Shown here: in pieces, positions 9,701 to 17,676 of the stretch
Numbering within the stretch: the stretch's first letter is position 1
Layout of the letters: each line of letters begins with the position of its first letter
NCBI GenBank assembly: GCA_018816945.1
Contig: JAHIVC010000011.1
Coordinates: forward strand, 1-64,000
Direction of reading: 5' to 3'
Source: Bacteroidota bacterium
Lineage (GTDB): Bacteria; Bacteroidota; Bacteroidia; Bacteroidales; GCA-2711565
DNA: 64,000 nt
Translations under genes and position numbers: made by a program
Notes under the pieces: generated by a model
The model's database searches: none
What the model saw: the letters and a program-made list of their open reading frames with translations, nothing else
What the model was told of the DNA's origin: nothing

Positions 9701-9955
9701 TCCACCTGTAATTGTAATTTCCTGTGTTTTCATCCCAATAAAAGAGAAAACCAGGACAGTAGATCCAACCGGGACATTCACAGTGTATGAACCATCCTGG
9801 TTGGTTGTCGTTCCTTGCGCTGTTCCTTTTACAGATACGTTAACACCAGGAATTGTTCCTTCCTTGTCGCTAACTGTACCGGTAACGATTGTTTGAGCGT
9901 AAGCCTGCATTCCGAAGAGCGAAAAGAATGCCAGAAATAAGATTAAATTTTTCAT
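6773..9955 (-). CDS. SusC/RagA-family TonB-linked outer membrane receptor
   Basis: A 1060-residue TonB-dependent transporter of the SusC type. It has a signal peptide (MKNLILFLAFFSLFGMQAYAQ), a CarboxypepD_reg-like domain at about 22-100 (GTVSDKEGTIPGVNVSVKG), a plug domain with the family signature LYGLLASNGVIVITTKKG near 228-245, and a large C-terminal beta barrel ending in an aromatic strand (YLFGIKLTF). It lies 66 bp after pgsW and just before the SusD gene. The barrel would import oligomers too large for porins with TonB energy. A SusC/D pair inside a PGA-synthesis operon is unusual and suggests that the locus also takes up PGA or its fragments. Confidence 0.96.
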   Translation of the reverse strand: MKNLILFLAFFSLFGMQAYAQTIVTGTVSDKEGTIPGVNVSVKGTAQGTTTNQDGSYTVNVPVGSTVLVFSFIGMKTQEITITGGVLNVVMEPSDINLDEVVVTALGISREKKALGYTVQEVSGSELDKRGNSDIVSSLAAKAAGLQVTSSSSNAGAASYMTIRGAASLTGNNQPLFVIDGMPISTEPSYRGGTGQSGYYTSSRSIDLNPDDIASLSVLKGGAATALYGLLASNGVIVITTKKGALDQKMKVKLHSSVGFKQLGKHIELQDKYGQGLNGSWRSKYNGAWGPLLDTTSYSRETVDWANPLLDVDGAIVSKNHPNATGEPVKTFDQYEFFRTGVSYNNNISIEAGNNNSSYYFSIGNLNEEGIAPNNDFDRTTIRLNAETKLTEKVSTGANVMYSHTINNLIREGGTSSGIGIGLYRTPATFNNAAGYKLEDGTQRTYTGVNGTYNNPYWSVYEQFFKDINDRFVGNTFLKAKFNDWMSLSYNVGVDWYQRRFQEISNWNSQGRLKGYLRERSEHHMMFNSDLILSIKKKINEDLGFNLNLGQNMYQQSYRYLTAYTADLSIPGLYNLDNTSKQTAGNGTTEYRTAAIFADLSIDYKNMLYFGATLRNEWSTTMPEDNLSALFPSFSGSFLFSELPQLKDNKILTFGKLRASWAKTANIADPYRTSSYYGSGSADDYYTAGISFPFLGTAGYTVGNTVGNPNLRHETQTSFEIGTELKFLENRIGLDVSYFFNENIDLLLPVTIAAASGYTNMYLNAASMESKGIELSIYAVPVKIKEFQWDIRLNFTKMKNPVTGLAKDVSYVTLNGDTKAQINAAVGQDYATIYGFDWYRDANGNILINDDPTDTHPDGFPWTNKTSTVPLGKVNPDWTMNIYNTLTYKGFELTALIDIKSGGYVNNGTRFNLNYYGQTIETLDRSTPTVFEGVYGHLDANGNVVSTGVVNTTEVIKDQSWYRGENSFTSGGAASQAVEDASWVKLRELTLSYTFNKAMLSKLKLQGLEVYATGNNLIVSTPYKGGDPEVSVYGATNGQGFDYFASPAAKSYLFGIKLTF

Positions 9956-10021
9956 AAGCTTCCAGTTTTAATTTGTTTTAAGGTAAAGGTTATATTCATT
10001 AATTTAAAGTTGGTTTATCGG

Positions 10022-11080
10022 TTAAGTTTTCATTTTCCGTGGTACTGATACAATTAAACAAAATAGGCTAACCAGTAAGGTGATTGAAAGTATGGTTTTA
10101 TTGGTACGTTTTTCATTGAAAAGCTTGTTTGAGGCTGAATATTGAATCCCGGGAGAAATATCCATTTCGTATCTATTAGCCAATTCTTTAATATTTAAAA
10201 GATTAATGACCGGAATGCCCATCGCATTGATTTCCTGAATTACACCCCTATCCTTATCATCGCATAACGTGATATTTTTGTTAAACCCATTCGGAATGGA
10301 AACAGCATGGGTACAACTTCCTAATGCAGCCTGATTACCCCCAATATTTATGAGTAATGAAATATTATTTGATACAAACAGATCAACCCGATCCGTTATG
10401 GCCTGAGTTAGATTTTGAGGCGAGTATAGTGTTCGGTCATTTCTTTTCGCTGCATCTTCCAAAAACACATTCCCTTCTTCACTCAGCCCTGACCCGATAT
10501 CATTTTCGGCTCCTTTTGAAACAATTTCAGAATGATATTTCAAGCCACCATCATCAATTAACCAGTTTTCCATATCAATCCATGTGGCTGTCTCCTGATT
10601 GGCACCATACGATGAAGCACCCAGAGAACTTGTAATGACCGCCCCAAGGTTTAAAGTCTGCAAAGCTGCCAACGCAGCAATAGATAGTGAAGGAAAAGAT
10701 CCGGATAAAATGACACCTACTTTAGCGCTTTCTTTAATACCCGCTTTCTTTATCAATCGTACAATTAAAGCAGAAAAGTCAGGGTTCGTTGAAATCTCTT
10801 TGGCATTCAACGAACCTAATGTGGTTGTGATCGTTGTGAAATCGTTACCCAATAAAAAGCTGTAAGGAATGTTTGAAACTGCGTCCGAATGAATCCCTCT
10901 GTTCTCCTTTTGATTCTTTATGATACCGAACCATTTTTTGGTAAGATCGACTGCCTGATGCATTTCTTTTTCATACACACTGTTCTTGTTTGTGGTAAAC
11001 AAAAAATTTGAAATCATGAATCCTATCAGCAAAGTGCTGAAAACAATCAATAACCTAATATTTAGAGAAAGGTTTCTCAT
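10022..11080 (-). CDS. pgsW: Poly-gamma-glutamate system protein (PgsW-like)
   Basis: A protein of 352 residues from an ATG that overlaps the stop of pgsC by ATGA; a longer reading from 11113 is less likely. It has one membrane helix near the N-terminus (LLIVFSTLLIGFMISNFLF), a large soluble region with glycine-rich stretches (VGVILSGSFPSLSIAALAAL, LLINIGGNQAALG), and a second helix near the C-terminus (ILSITLLVSLFCLIVSV). This architecture and the place directly after pgsB-pgsC match the poly-gamma-glutamate system protein family. Its biochemical role is not established; it may stand in for PgsA, which is not seen here. Confidence 0.8.
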   Translation of the reverse strand: MRNLSLNIRLLIVFSTLLIGFMISNFLFTTNKNSVYEKEMHQAVDLTKKWFGIIKNQKENRGIHSDAVSNIPYSFLLGNDFTTITTTLGSLNAKEISTNPDFSALIVRLIKKAGIKESAKVGVILSGSFPSLSIAALAALQTLNLGAVITSSLGASSYGANQETATWIDMENWLIDDGGLKYHSEIVSKGAENDIGSGLSEEGNVFLEDAAKRNDRTLYSPQNLTQAITDRVDLFVSNNISLLINIGGNQAALGSCTHAVSIPNGFNKNITLCDDKDRGVIQEINAMGIPVINLLNIKELANRYEMDISPGIQYSASNKLFNEKRTNKTILSITLLVSLFCLIVSVPRKMKT

Positions 11081-11502
11081 AAAAATTGGGATATTTGATA
11101 GGTTAACAAACAAACAATGCCAAGCGAAAGCAAGGTTGGCACTATTCTTTGACGGGTCATTTCGCTGGCAATTAACCCTGGAATGATATAGCCGATTGAT
11201 TGCAGATCGAACTTAATTGCACTTATTGGCTGAATGTAGCTATCGATTAATAATTTGAGTGCAAAACTTAAAAGCAAGGCAAGCAGTAATTTTCTCCTGC
11301 CATAAATAATGAGATGTTTGGAAAGGGTTCTAATAACAATTAAAATAATTAATGACAACAAAATGGTCATTGCGATTTTTTCGGGCTGATAAATGTAAAG
11401 TGCCAGGTAGGCAGGCGCAACAACTCCACCCGGAGATATTCCTACCAATTCATAAAAGAGGAAACCAACTACTAACCCGATTAAAAATATCTCAGTGATC
11501 AT
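11077..11502 (-). CDS. pgsC: Poly-gamma-glutamate biosynthesis protein PgsC/CapC
   Basis: An integral membrane protein of 141 residues with about four to five helices and the CapC-type N-terminus (FYELVGISPGGVVAPAYLAL). Family members are close to 150 residues. PgsC forms the membrane part of the PGA synthetase with PgsB. The start overlaps the pgsB stop by ATGA and its own stop overlaps the pgsW start in the same way, so the three proteins are translationally coupled and probably made in fixed ratio. Confidence 0.92.
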   Translation of the reverse strand: MITEIFLIGLVVGFLFYELVGISPGGVVAPAYLALYIYQPEKIAMTILLSLIILIVIRTLSKHLIIYGRRKLLLALLLSFALKLLIDSYIQPISAIKFDLQSIGYIIPGLIASEMTRQRIVPTLLSLGIVCLLTYQISQFL

Positions 11503-12647
11503 GATGCTTCAGCAAATTCATTTATAATTTGATAACCAAGTCCTTTAATGTTTCCAACTCCAACTATTAAACTTGAATTTACAATACTTTCAAGAATTAA
11601 ATCTTTAATGGAGCTTTGGTAATTGTTTGGAATATTTTTGATTTTGAATTTTGTTTCTGATTTGGAAAGTAAACGATTTGCCATCATTTTATGATCACCG
11701 GTGAGAATCACAGTGTCAATATTCTCATGATTGGATTTTATCCATTCAACAAATAAACCCGTACGTAAAGGGCGATCAGATCTTGTATTAAAAACAACGG
11801 AAATTTTATTTGTGATGCTTAATTCTGAAGTCCAGTGCTTTAGATAATCCTTAAAGGATGGGATATCATTTACTGAAAAAGCATTCAGAAAATATCGCTT
11901 TTGCTGACCATTTGTAATTGGGCATAGCGGAGATTTGGTTTTTTCAATTTGTTTTAAAATACCTTTAAATGCTATTTGCCTGGGAATTCCAGATTCAATA
12001 CAAGCGGTAAGGGCTAATTGTACATTAATTTCGAGAGCTAATTGAGGAATGTTTTTTTTCTCTTCATCGGTTAAGTTGATGGCTTGTATAAATTGAGAAT
12101 TGCGAACTATGGCGACCCTTTTTATTATATCAATATATGCACTTTCGCCGGCTATAATTTTACTATCTGAAGGAATTGCGTCACAAATTGATTTAATCTG
12201 ATCATCTAGCGAATTTCCCATTTTCTCGCGATGATCATCTCTGATATTACTAATAATATAAATGTCAGGCCTAAAGAAGAAACTTTCAAGGTTTTGAAGG
12301 ATTGGATCAATTGACATACACTCCAGGATCAATACATCAACTTTTTCCTTTTTTGCTTTGCGGATGATATTGAATTGCTCCTGAACTCTTGCCGTCCCTC
12401 TTCGTTTTATTTCTTTATGAGAGCCATCTGGGAATAAAAGTGTTGGTATTTCTCCTGTTACTTTTCCTAGCACTTTTAAACCATCCTCTTTTAACCCTGA
12501 AAATATGTATTTTGTAATTGTTGATTTACCGCGAGTTCCATTTATATGAATTCTAACTGCTATCTTTTTAACACAATTATTGATGACCAGCGATTCGCCA
12601 ATCATCAATAAAAGAATTAAAACTATTATTGCAACAGTTATAATCAT
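11499..12647 (-). CDS. pgsB: Poly-gamma-glutamate synthase PgsB/CapB
   Basis: An ATP-dependent amide ligase of 382 residues related to Mur ligases. It joins glutamate through the gamma-carboxyl group. Visible features are an N-terminal membrane helix (ITVAIIVLILLLMIGESLVI), the P-loop NGTRGKST near residue 37, the CapB-type RRGTARVQEQ segment, an ECMSIDP motif and the SNIRDDHREKMG stretch typical of PgsB. It sits 15 bp after the gamma-glutamyltransferase gene and overlaps pgsC. With pgsC it is the best evidence that this operon makes poly-gamma-glutamate. Confidence 0.94.
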   Translation of the reverse strand: MIITVAIIVLILLLMIGESLVINNCVKKIAVRIHINGTRGKSTITKYIFSGLKEDGLKVLGKVTGEIPTLLFPDGSHKEIKRRGTARVQEQFNIIRKAKKEKVDVLILECMSIDPILQNLESFFFRPDIYIISNIRDDHREKMGNSLDDQIKSICDAIPSDSKIIAGESAYIDIIKRVAIVRNSQFIQAINLTDEEKKNIPQLALEINVQLALTACIESGIPRQIAFKGILKQIEKTKSPLCPITNGQQKRYFLNAFSVNDIPSFKDYLKHWTSELSITNKISVVFNTRSDRPLRTGLFVEWIKSNHENIDTVILTGDHKMMANRLLSKSETKFKIKNIPNNYQSSIKDLILESIVNSSLIVGVGNIKGLGYQIINEFAEAS

Positions 12648-12662
12648 TTGATGAGTTAGGTT

Positions 12663-14354
12663 TTAATATCCAATAGCCAAGCCTCCTCTTCTTACATCAG
12701 CTGATCCGGTATATATCCCTGTTTGGGGGTCAATTGTGATAAGCTGAACTCCACCAAAAAATAAATCAACGCCATCATAAACTCTTAACGAGTGTCCCAT
12801 TTTTGTTAATTGATCAATTATATCTTGCCCTACCCCTGATTCCACATGTAAGTAATCTTCAAATTTTTGAGTATAAAATCGAGGGGCAGTATTTGCTTCT
12901 TCAGCGTTCATATTAAAATCGAGTATATTTACCATTACTTCCAGAACCGTTGAAATAATTCGATTTGCACCTGGCGTTCCAATAACCAAAAATGGTTTGT
13001 TGTCTTTTAAAACTATGCTTGGGGCAATAGAACTTCTGGGTTGTTTTTGGCTTTGCAATGAATTTGGATTGTTAGCACCTGAGAAGTTAGTTATCGCACA
13101 ATTAAACAGCACCCCATTTACGATTTGCCCTGCTCCGAAGAAGGTGCCTAAAGTCTGGGTTAATGAAACAGCATTCCCATCCTTATCAATAACGCATAAA
13201 TGAGTGGTTTCTCCATTAAGCTCCACATCAATCAAATTCTTATCGGTATCTTCGATATTTTGGTATTTAATTGGATTTCCGATTTCGGTATCACGGTATT
13301 TTGCAGGTACGGGAATTAAAGGATTAATTGCGTTAAAACGTTCCAATGCAAATTCTTTAGATAAGAGGCCTTTCATCGGAACATCAACAAAAGCAGGATC
13401 AGCAATAAAATAATATCGGTCGGTATATATTTTCCTAAATGTTTCAGCCAAAAGGTGAAGCGTTTTGGCATTTTTTGTATAATGCCCCATACGACTTAGG
13501 TCTGCATTTTCCAGAATATTTAATCCTTCAATGATTGAAACTCCGGATTGAGGATTGGCGGCACTTATAATTTCATAGCCCCTATAAATTCCTTTAACAG
13601 GTTCAGCTAGTTCAGCCTGATAATTTTTAAAATCTTCTAAAGTAAAATTGCCTCCTCCTTTATTAATTCCTTCAACCATATCCTTGGCAATAGATCCTTT
13701 ATAAAAGCCTTTATATCCTTTTTTACTAATTTTTGTTAGTGTTTTTGCAAGGTCCTTTTGGATTAAAATCTGACCTTCCATTCTTGGAAATCCTTCATCT
13801 AAGTATACGGAAGCGGTTGCTTTGTTCAAGGCGAGTGCTTCTGTATTATCCAGGATGAGAGAACCCAGTGTGGCATCAATGGCAAATCCATCATTTGCAT
13901 ACCGGATTGCAGGGGCCAGTAATGTTGATAAAGGCAATGAACCAAATTCTTTATGAGCCAATGTAAGCCCTGCAACAGTTCCGGGTATGCAAATTGATTT
14001 TCCTGTAAGCCTATCGTTGGATGAATTGAAATTAGCAGGAATATTTTTTGGTGCCCGAGGATAAAAATTGATATAAAATGACTGATTCTTATCTTTCAAA
14101 TAAATAAGCATTCCGCCACCACCACCAATACCGGACCCATCAGGTTCTACAACACCTATAACAAATGTGGCAGCAATTGCAGCATCAACCGCATTCCCAC
14201 CTTTTTGTAGCATTTCAATAGCTGCCTGGGAGGCCAACGGATGGGCCGTAGCAGCCATCCCATTTTTCCCCTGAACTAAATTGCCAGTTTGTGCAATTAG
14301 TATAAACGGGAAAACCAGCGATATTAATAAAATTCTAAGTTTTAATGTGTTCAT
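12663..14354 (-). CDS. ggt: Gamma-glutamyltransferase, periplasmic
   Basis: A 563-residue Ntn hydrolase precursor with a signal peptide (ending FPFILIAQ). N-terminal family motifs are present (GMAATAHPLAS, GGNAVDAAIA, GSGIGGGGGMLIY). The autocleavage site lies before the Thr-Thr-His in NGETTHLCVIDKDGNAVS near residue 385, which yields the small subunit with its N-terminal Thr nucleophile. Normal length for the family. The enzyme cleaves or transfers gamma-glutamyl bonds. In Bacillus anthracis the related CapD cuts PGA and anchors it to the cell wall. Its place before pgsB suggests PGA is the substrate, although glutathione is possible. Confidence 0.95.
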   Translation of the reverse strand: MNTLKLRILLISLVFPFILIAQTGNLVQGKNGMAATAHPLASQAAIEMLQKGGNAVDAAIAATFVIGVVEPDGSGIGGGGGMLIYLKDKNQSFYINFYPRAPKNIPANFNSSNDRLTGKSICIPGTVAGLTLAHKEFGSLPLSTLLAPAIRYANDGFAIDATLGSLILDNTEALALNKATASVYLDEGFPRMEGQILIQKDLAKTLTKISKKGYKGFYKGSIAKDMVEGINKGGGNFTLEDFKNYQAELAEPVKGIYRGYEIISAANPQSGVSIIEGLNILENADLSRMGHYTKNAKTLHLLAETFRKIYTDRYYFIADPAFVDVPMKGLLSKEFALERFNAINPLIPVPAKYRDTEIGNPIKYQNIEDTDKNLIDVELNGETTHLCVIDKDGNAVSLTQTLGTFFGAGQIVNGVLFNCAITNFSGANNPNSLQSQKQPRSSIAPSIVLKDNKPFLVIGTPGANRIISTVLEVMVNILDFNMNAEEANTAPRFYTQKFEDYLHVESGVGQDIIDQLTKMGHSLRVYDGVDLFFGGVQLITIDPQTGIYTGSADVRRGGLAIGY

Positions 14355-14395
14355 AAAATTTTAAATTAAGTGTGTCTTTTAAACTTTTATCTTCC

Positions 14396-14932
14396 CTATT
14401 TAAATAATTCTTTCAGTGGAACGGCTGCATCGCTGATTTTTTCAACTTCCATTATTTGAATGTTGTTCTTCTTTGCGATATCCGTGAAGAAACCATCCTC
14501 ATTTCCTTGTTTAACAACAATCATGGATTTACAGTTTTCAGCAATAATTTCACAAAACCCATCCGATTGTCCTCCTCTTCGTGATTTTCCTCCGATATGC
14601 ATCAATACTATAGGTATATTTTTTCTCTGCGCAGTTTTCACCAATTCTTTTACTCTGTTCATTTCATCTTCCTGGCTAATCCCTGCTGAACCTAATCCTT
14701 TTGAGCTAAATCCAGGAACAATGATGAGTGTTTTAACCCCGGCCATATCAGTTTCCTTTGCCATTACTTTTGTTTCGCCTTCTATAGCTTGTCTTTTAGC
14801 CAATAGTTGTACCAGTTTCACATCTGCACTTTGTCCGGCTGAGGTAATCAGAACAGGCTGTTCAAATTTGTTTTGTGAAAATGCGGCAAGTGCGAATAAC
14901 AATATTGCTGCAATACTCAATGTTTTCTTCAT
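14396..14932 (-). CDS. Secreted DUF6305-like protein
   Basis: A 178-residue exported protein with a signal peptide (MKKTLSIAAILLFALAAFSQ). The mature part looks like a small alpha/beta (Rossmann-like) fold: QPVLITSAGQSADVKLVQLL, a TLIIVPGFSSKGLGSAGIS loop, IPIVLMHIGGKSRRGGQSDGF and a SMIVVKQGNEDGFF strand. It resembles DUF6305, which has no known function. The glycine/serine-rich loops could bind a carboxylate or phosphate ligand. It lies 5 bp after the aspartoacylase-like gene in the operon. A periplasmic binding or accessory role to the TRAP permease is possible but not shown. Confidence 0.7.
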   Translation of the reverse strand: MKKTLSIAAILLFALAAFSQNKFEQPVLITSAGQSADVKLVQLLAKRQAIEGETKVMAKETDMAGVKTLIIVPGFSSKGLGSAGISQEDEMNRVKELVKTAQRKNIPIVLMHIGGKSRRGGQSDGFCEIIAENCKSMIVVKQGNEDGFFTDIAKKNNIQIMEVEKISDAAVPLKELFK

Positions 14933-14937
14933 AATTC

Positions 14938-16059
14938 TTAGTTTAAATATTTACCAATTTTATTTTCTTTTAAATCATTATACGTAGGTAACCCTGATAT
15001 TTTAATTGCTCTTTCAGGATATTCGCTGTTATATGCATTCAGGATTGCAACAAATCCATTGATGTGCCTGCCAACTCTGCTTTCCAGACTTTCACCTTCA
15101 TCATCATAAGCAATTTTTAAAGCACCTGTTTCCTTCGCAATTTTATAATTTGGGCAGTACCCAGTCAAAATTAAATCTGCATTTGTTTTGCCTCTCAATC
15201 TGCCTTGAATGGGATTTGCTGTTTCCATCAAGATGGGCAATACATCCGTATTATCACCCCACTCGCGATGACTTAATCCATGAAAATTAGGAGGCGAAAG
15301 CTCCGGTGTATATGACAATCCATCCATTTCCAAGTCGAGAATAGCGTTCATTGCCAATCCTTCTGACTTGGCATGATAAACAATTGCTTTTACTATCGGA
15401 ATTTCAGGAGCCGCTTCATGTAAATCAAAAGCAAGGTCAATCTTTTCTTGTGTTAATAACTGAATGATCGAAAATGCAACTTGTTCAGTGTGTGTTCCGT
15501 TTTCTTTACCCGGGTAGCAACGATTCAAATTTCGTGAATCTGCACCTGAATATTTTTGTCCCGAAGGATATTGGGAATATACCAATGGATCAGGCCATTG
15601 ATGAAGTGGATTTGATGCACGAGAGCCTGAACGAAATTTACGGACTCCTTTTTCTGTTTTTATTTCGAAAAAGTCAGGCAAGGCTTCCATTGGATCGGTA
15701 CAAGTAAATGCACTCTGGTTCAACATAGGAATGATGATGATCCTGCCACTTTCGATTTTTAAATTTTCCAGCATAACAACTGCAGCCATATATCCCGCCG
15801 ATTCATTCGGATGCGTTCCTCCGGCTAATAATACGGTGGCACCTTCCTTTCCACTATCGTAAAAATACACATCCGAGTCTCCTTCCGAACCTTTAAGTCC
15901 TTTATGATAATCGCTAAGTTTAGCAATTTTTGTTAAGTCTTTACTTGGGAAAAGCGGCTCCATCCGATGCATTGAATTGAATTCAAAAGCAGCAATCGTG
16001 CCTACCACTGCCATCACCAAAATGATTATTATTTTCAATATATATTTACGCAATAACAT
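14938..16059 (-). CDS. Membrane-anchored aspartoacylase/M14-like zinc hydrolase
   Basis: A 373-residue protein with an N-terminal membrane anchor or signal helix (ILKIIIILVMAVVGTIAAF) and a succinylglutamate desuccinylase/aspartoacylase-type zinc domain. Likely metal ligands are in GGTHPNESAG (H-x-x-E) and DLHEAAP; the NLNRCYPG motif is the family's substrate-binding Asn-Arg segment. Family enzymes cleave N-acyl amino acids or act as carboxypeptidases. With a periplasmic location in a PGA locus, release of glutamate from gamma-glutamyl chains is a fair guess. The start codon lies 2 nt past the stop of the small upstream gene (TAAGGATG), so the two genes are coupled. Confidence 0.85.
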   Translation of the reverse strand: MLLRKYILKIIIILVMAVVGTIAAFEFNSMHRMEPLFPSKDLTKIAKLSDYHKGLKGSEGDSDVYFYDSGKEGATVLLAGGTHPNESAGYMAAVVMLENLKIESGRIIIIPMLNQSAFTCTDPMEALPDFFEIKTEKGVRKFRSGSRASNPLHQWPDPLVYSQYPSGQKYSGADSRNLNRCYPGKENGTHTEQVAFSIIQLLTQEKIDLAFDLHEAAPEIPIVKAIVYHAKSEGLAMNAILDLEMDGLSYTPELSPPNFHGLSHREWGDNTDVLPILMETANPIQGRLRGKTNADLILTGYCPNYKIAKETGALKIAYDDEGESLESRVGRHINGFVAILNAYNSEYPERAIKISGLPTYNDLKENKIGKYLN

Positions 16060-16061
16060 CC

Positions 16062-16211
16062 TTATTTAATTTGCAGTATTCGGAGAATAAACACTAATAA
16101 TACCATTGAAATAGCTATTAAATTTTTCCAATTTTTCTCATGGTAGAATTCGATCGAAAGGATCCCCGTGAGATAAATTAAAATAATCGTATAAATTATA
16201 TATAATAACAT
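16062..16211 (-). CDS. 49-residue two-helix membrane peptide
   Basis: A short gene, ATG to TAA, lies between the permease gene (12-bp gap) and the aspartoacylase-like gene. The predicted product is almost wholly two membrane helices (LLYIIYTIILIYLTGILSI and NLIAISMVLLVFILRIL) joined by a short charged turn (EFYHEKNWK). Its stop and the next ribosome site overlap. Small membrane peptides occur in PGA systems (CapE/PgsE) and TRAP systems have a small membrane subunit (DctQ, though usually about 150 residues with four helices). No clear homology can be claimed for this one. Support is the exact fit in the operon and the lack of any competing frame. Confidence 0.6.
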   Translation of the reverse strand: MLLYIIYTIILIYLTGILSIEFYHEKNWKNLIAISMVLLVFILRILQIK

Positions 16212-16223
16212 CTTAATTCATAT

Positions 16224-17489
16224 TTATAAAAAAATGCCAGCTAAATCCTTAGCAAAAATCAACACCAGTAGACCTATTAACATTGAAAAAATTATTGGCA
16301 CTATACTTTGCTTTAATATCTTAAAATGATTTTTAACTTCGACTGTTTGAGCGGCATAAGCGCACAATAAACTTGGTGGTGGCATCAAATCTCCCAAGGC
16401 AGCCATCATTACCAGTGAAGCTGTAACCATAATGGCACTTTTGCCAATAAATACATAAACCAACGGAACCCCTATGACACTAGCTGAAGCATAAGCAGAC
16501 CCCATAAAAGGCATGATAGCAGCAGTCAGATATTTGAAAGCATCAGGCATTTGAAGTGCTGACACAGCCATATATCCTCTTACTCCGGTAAGGGTAAGTA
16601 TTTGAAGGAACATTCCAACACCCACCAGAATAATTATTACAGGTAACGCCATGCGCAAGGCATTTCTGGACACCATAATAATTTTAATTTTAGGAGATAT
16701 CATAATTCCTATAATCGAACCAATTGCAAAAATGAGAGGTACTCCTAAATGCGGTATAAAATCTGAAAAAGTAATTTCTCCGACCATGTATACTATTACG
16801 AATATAAGCGGAATATAGATTTTAAATCCCTGATCTGACGGTTTTAAATTTTCAAGCTTTTTAAGAACCTCTTCAATATTGAATGGTTTCACATATCTGA
16901 TTCGATAATAGATTGCTGTAAACAAAGCCGGTGGTATCGTAACTAATAGCAATGGAATGGTAAACCCTATATAGGGCATGTCAACCCCACCACCGATAAT
17001 CATAACCGGAATGCTGATTGGAGGAGCCACTTCTCCATAAACTGCTGCCATTGCAATTAAAGAACCGGCCACAATTCTTGGAATTCCTATCGCCAATAAT
17101 ATGGGTGCAACCAACATTCCTGTGGTCAATACACAAGTTGAAGATAAACCGGTAAGCATTCCAGGAAACATGACAAATAAAACAATTACGATCAGTAGTA
17201 TGGTGGGTGACTTATGAAATGTTTTTATGATCCCGAGACTAATTTGAGCCAGAACTCCACTGGCCTCCATTACTTTCATAAATATCATGGCTGTTGCAAT
17301 AATTAATATTGCTTCGAAAAACCCAAATCCGCCTTCAACAAGATGCCTGACAGGAAGTCCATGACCATCGAGCAAAGCACCAATAATTGCTGCTAAAATT
17401 AAAGATACCCCTGCCGGCATTTTCAAGATAAAGACACTTAATGCAAAAGTGGCCAGCATGGTGATTAATATGATCAATTCAAAACTCAT
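16224..17489 (-). CDS. TRAP-type large permease (DctM-like)
   Basis: A 421-residue polytopic membrane protein with about 11-12 helices and DctM signatures: GLSSTCVLTTG, VYGEVAPPISIPVMIIGGG and a second inverted-repeat counterpart LGDLMPPPSLLCAYAAQ. TRAP large subunits carry out sodium-driven uptake of carboxylates. No DctP-type binding protein or full-length DctQ subunit is next to it, so it may work alone or with the small neighbouring peptide. It is the first gene of the operon and lies about 117 bp downstream of a sigma54 promoter. Glutamate or a glutamyl product as substrate is inferred from context. Confidence 0.85.
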   Translation of the reverse strand: MSFELIILITMLATFALSVFILKMPAGVSLILAAIIGALLDGHGLPVRHLVEGGFGFFEAILIIATAMIFMKVMEASGVLAQISLGIIKTFHKSPTILLIVIVLFVMFPGMLTGLSSTCVLTTGMLVAPILLAIGIPRIVAGSLIAMAAVYGEVAPPISIPVMIIGGGVDMPYIGFTIPLLLVTIPPALFTAIYYRIRYVKPFNIEEVLKKLENLKPSDQGFKIYIPLIFVIVYMVGEITFSDFIPHLGVPLIFAIGSIIGIMISPKIKIIMVSRNALRMALPVIIILVGVGMFLQILTLTGVRGYMAVSALQMPDAFKYLTAAIMPFMGSAYASASVIGVPLVYVFIGKSAIMVTASLVMMAALGDLMPPPSLLCAYAAQTVEVKNHFKILKQSIVPIIFSMLIGLLVLIFAKDLAGIFL

Positions 17490-17605
17490 AATTCCAGGCT
17501 ATTGTTTTATAATGACTTATATTTTCTATGAACAATCAATTGTAATTCTTTTCTTAAAGCTTGAACTATCCGCATCAGTAAAATGCACAACGATAAACCT
17601 GAAAG

Positions 17606-17620
17606 GCAAAAGACATGCCA
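17606..17620 (-). promoter_or_regulatory. Sigma54 (-24/-12) promoter of the PGA operon
   Basis: On the minus strand the sequence reads TGGCATGTCTTTTGC, matching the sigma54 consensus TGGCAyr-N4-TTGC, with the invariant GG and GC at the right spacing. It points toward the permease gene, whose start is about 117 bp away. A sigma54 activator of the NtrC family is encoded near the end of the same operon. Confidence 0.75.
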
Positions 17621-17676
17621 CGTATAATAACATTCAGTTTGTCAACTTATTGATGTATTTATGGATTTTTTTCAGC

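Noticed and set aside
9561-9896. Plus-strand frame inside the SusC gene
   Set aside because: Antisense shadow of the receptor's N-terminal domain.
14460-14987. 175-residue plus-strand frame opposite the DUF6305-like gene
   Set aside because: It is the complement of a well-supported coding region and shows no signal, motif or promoter of its own.
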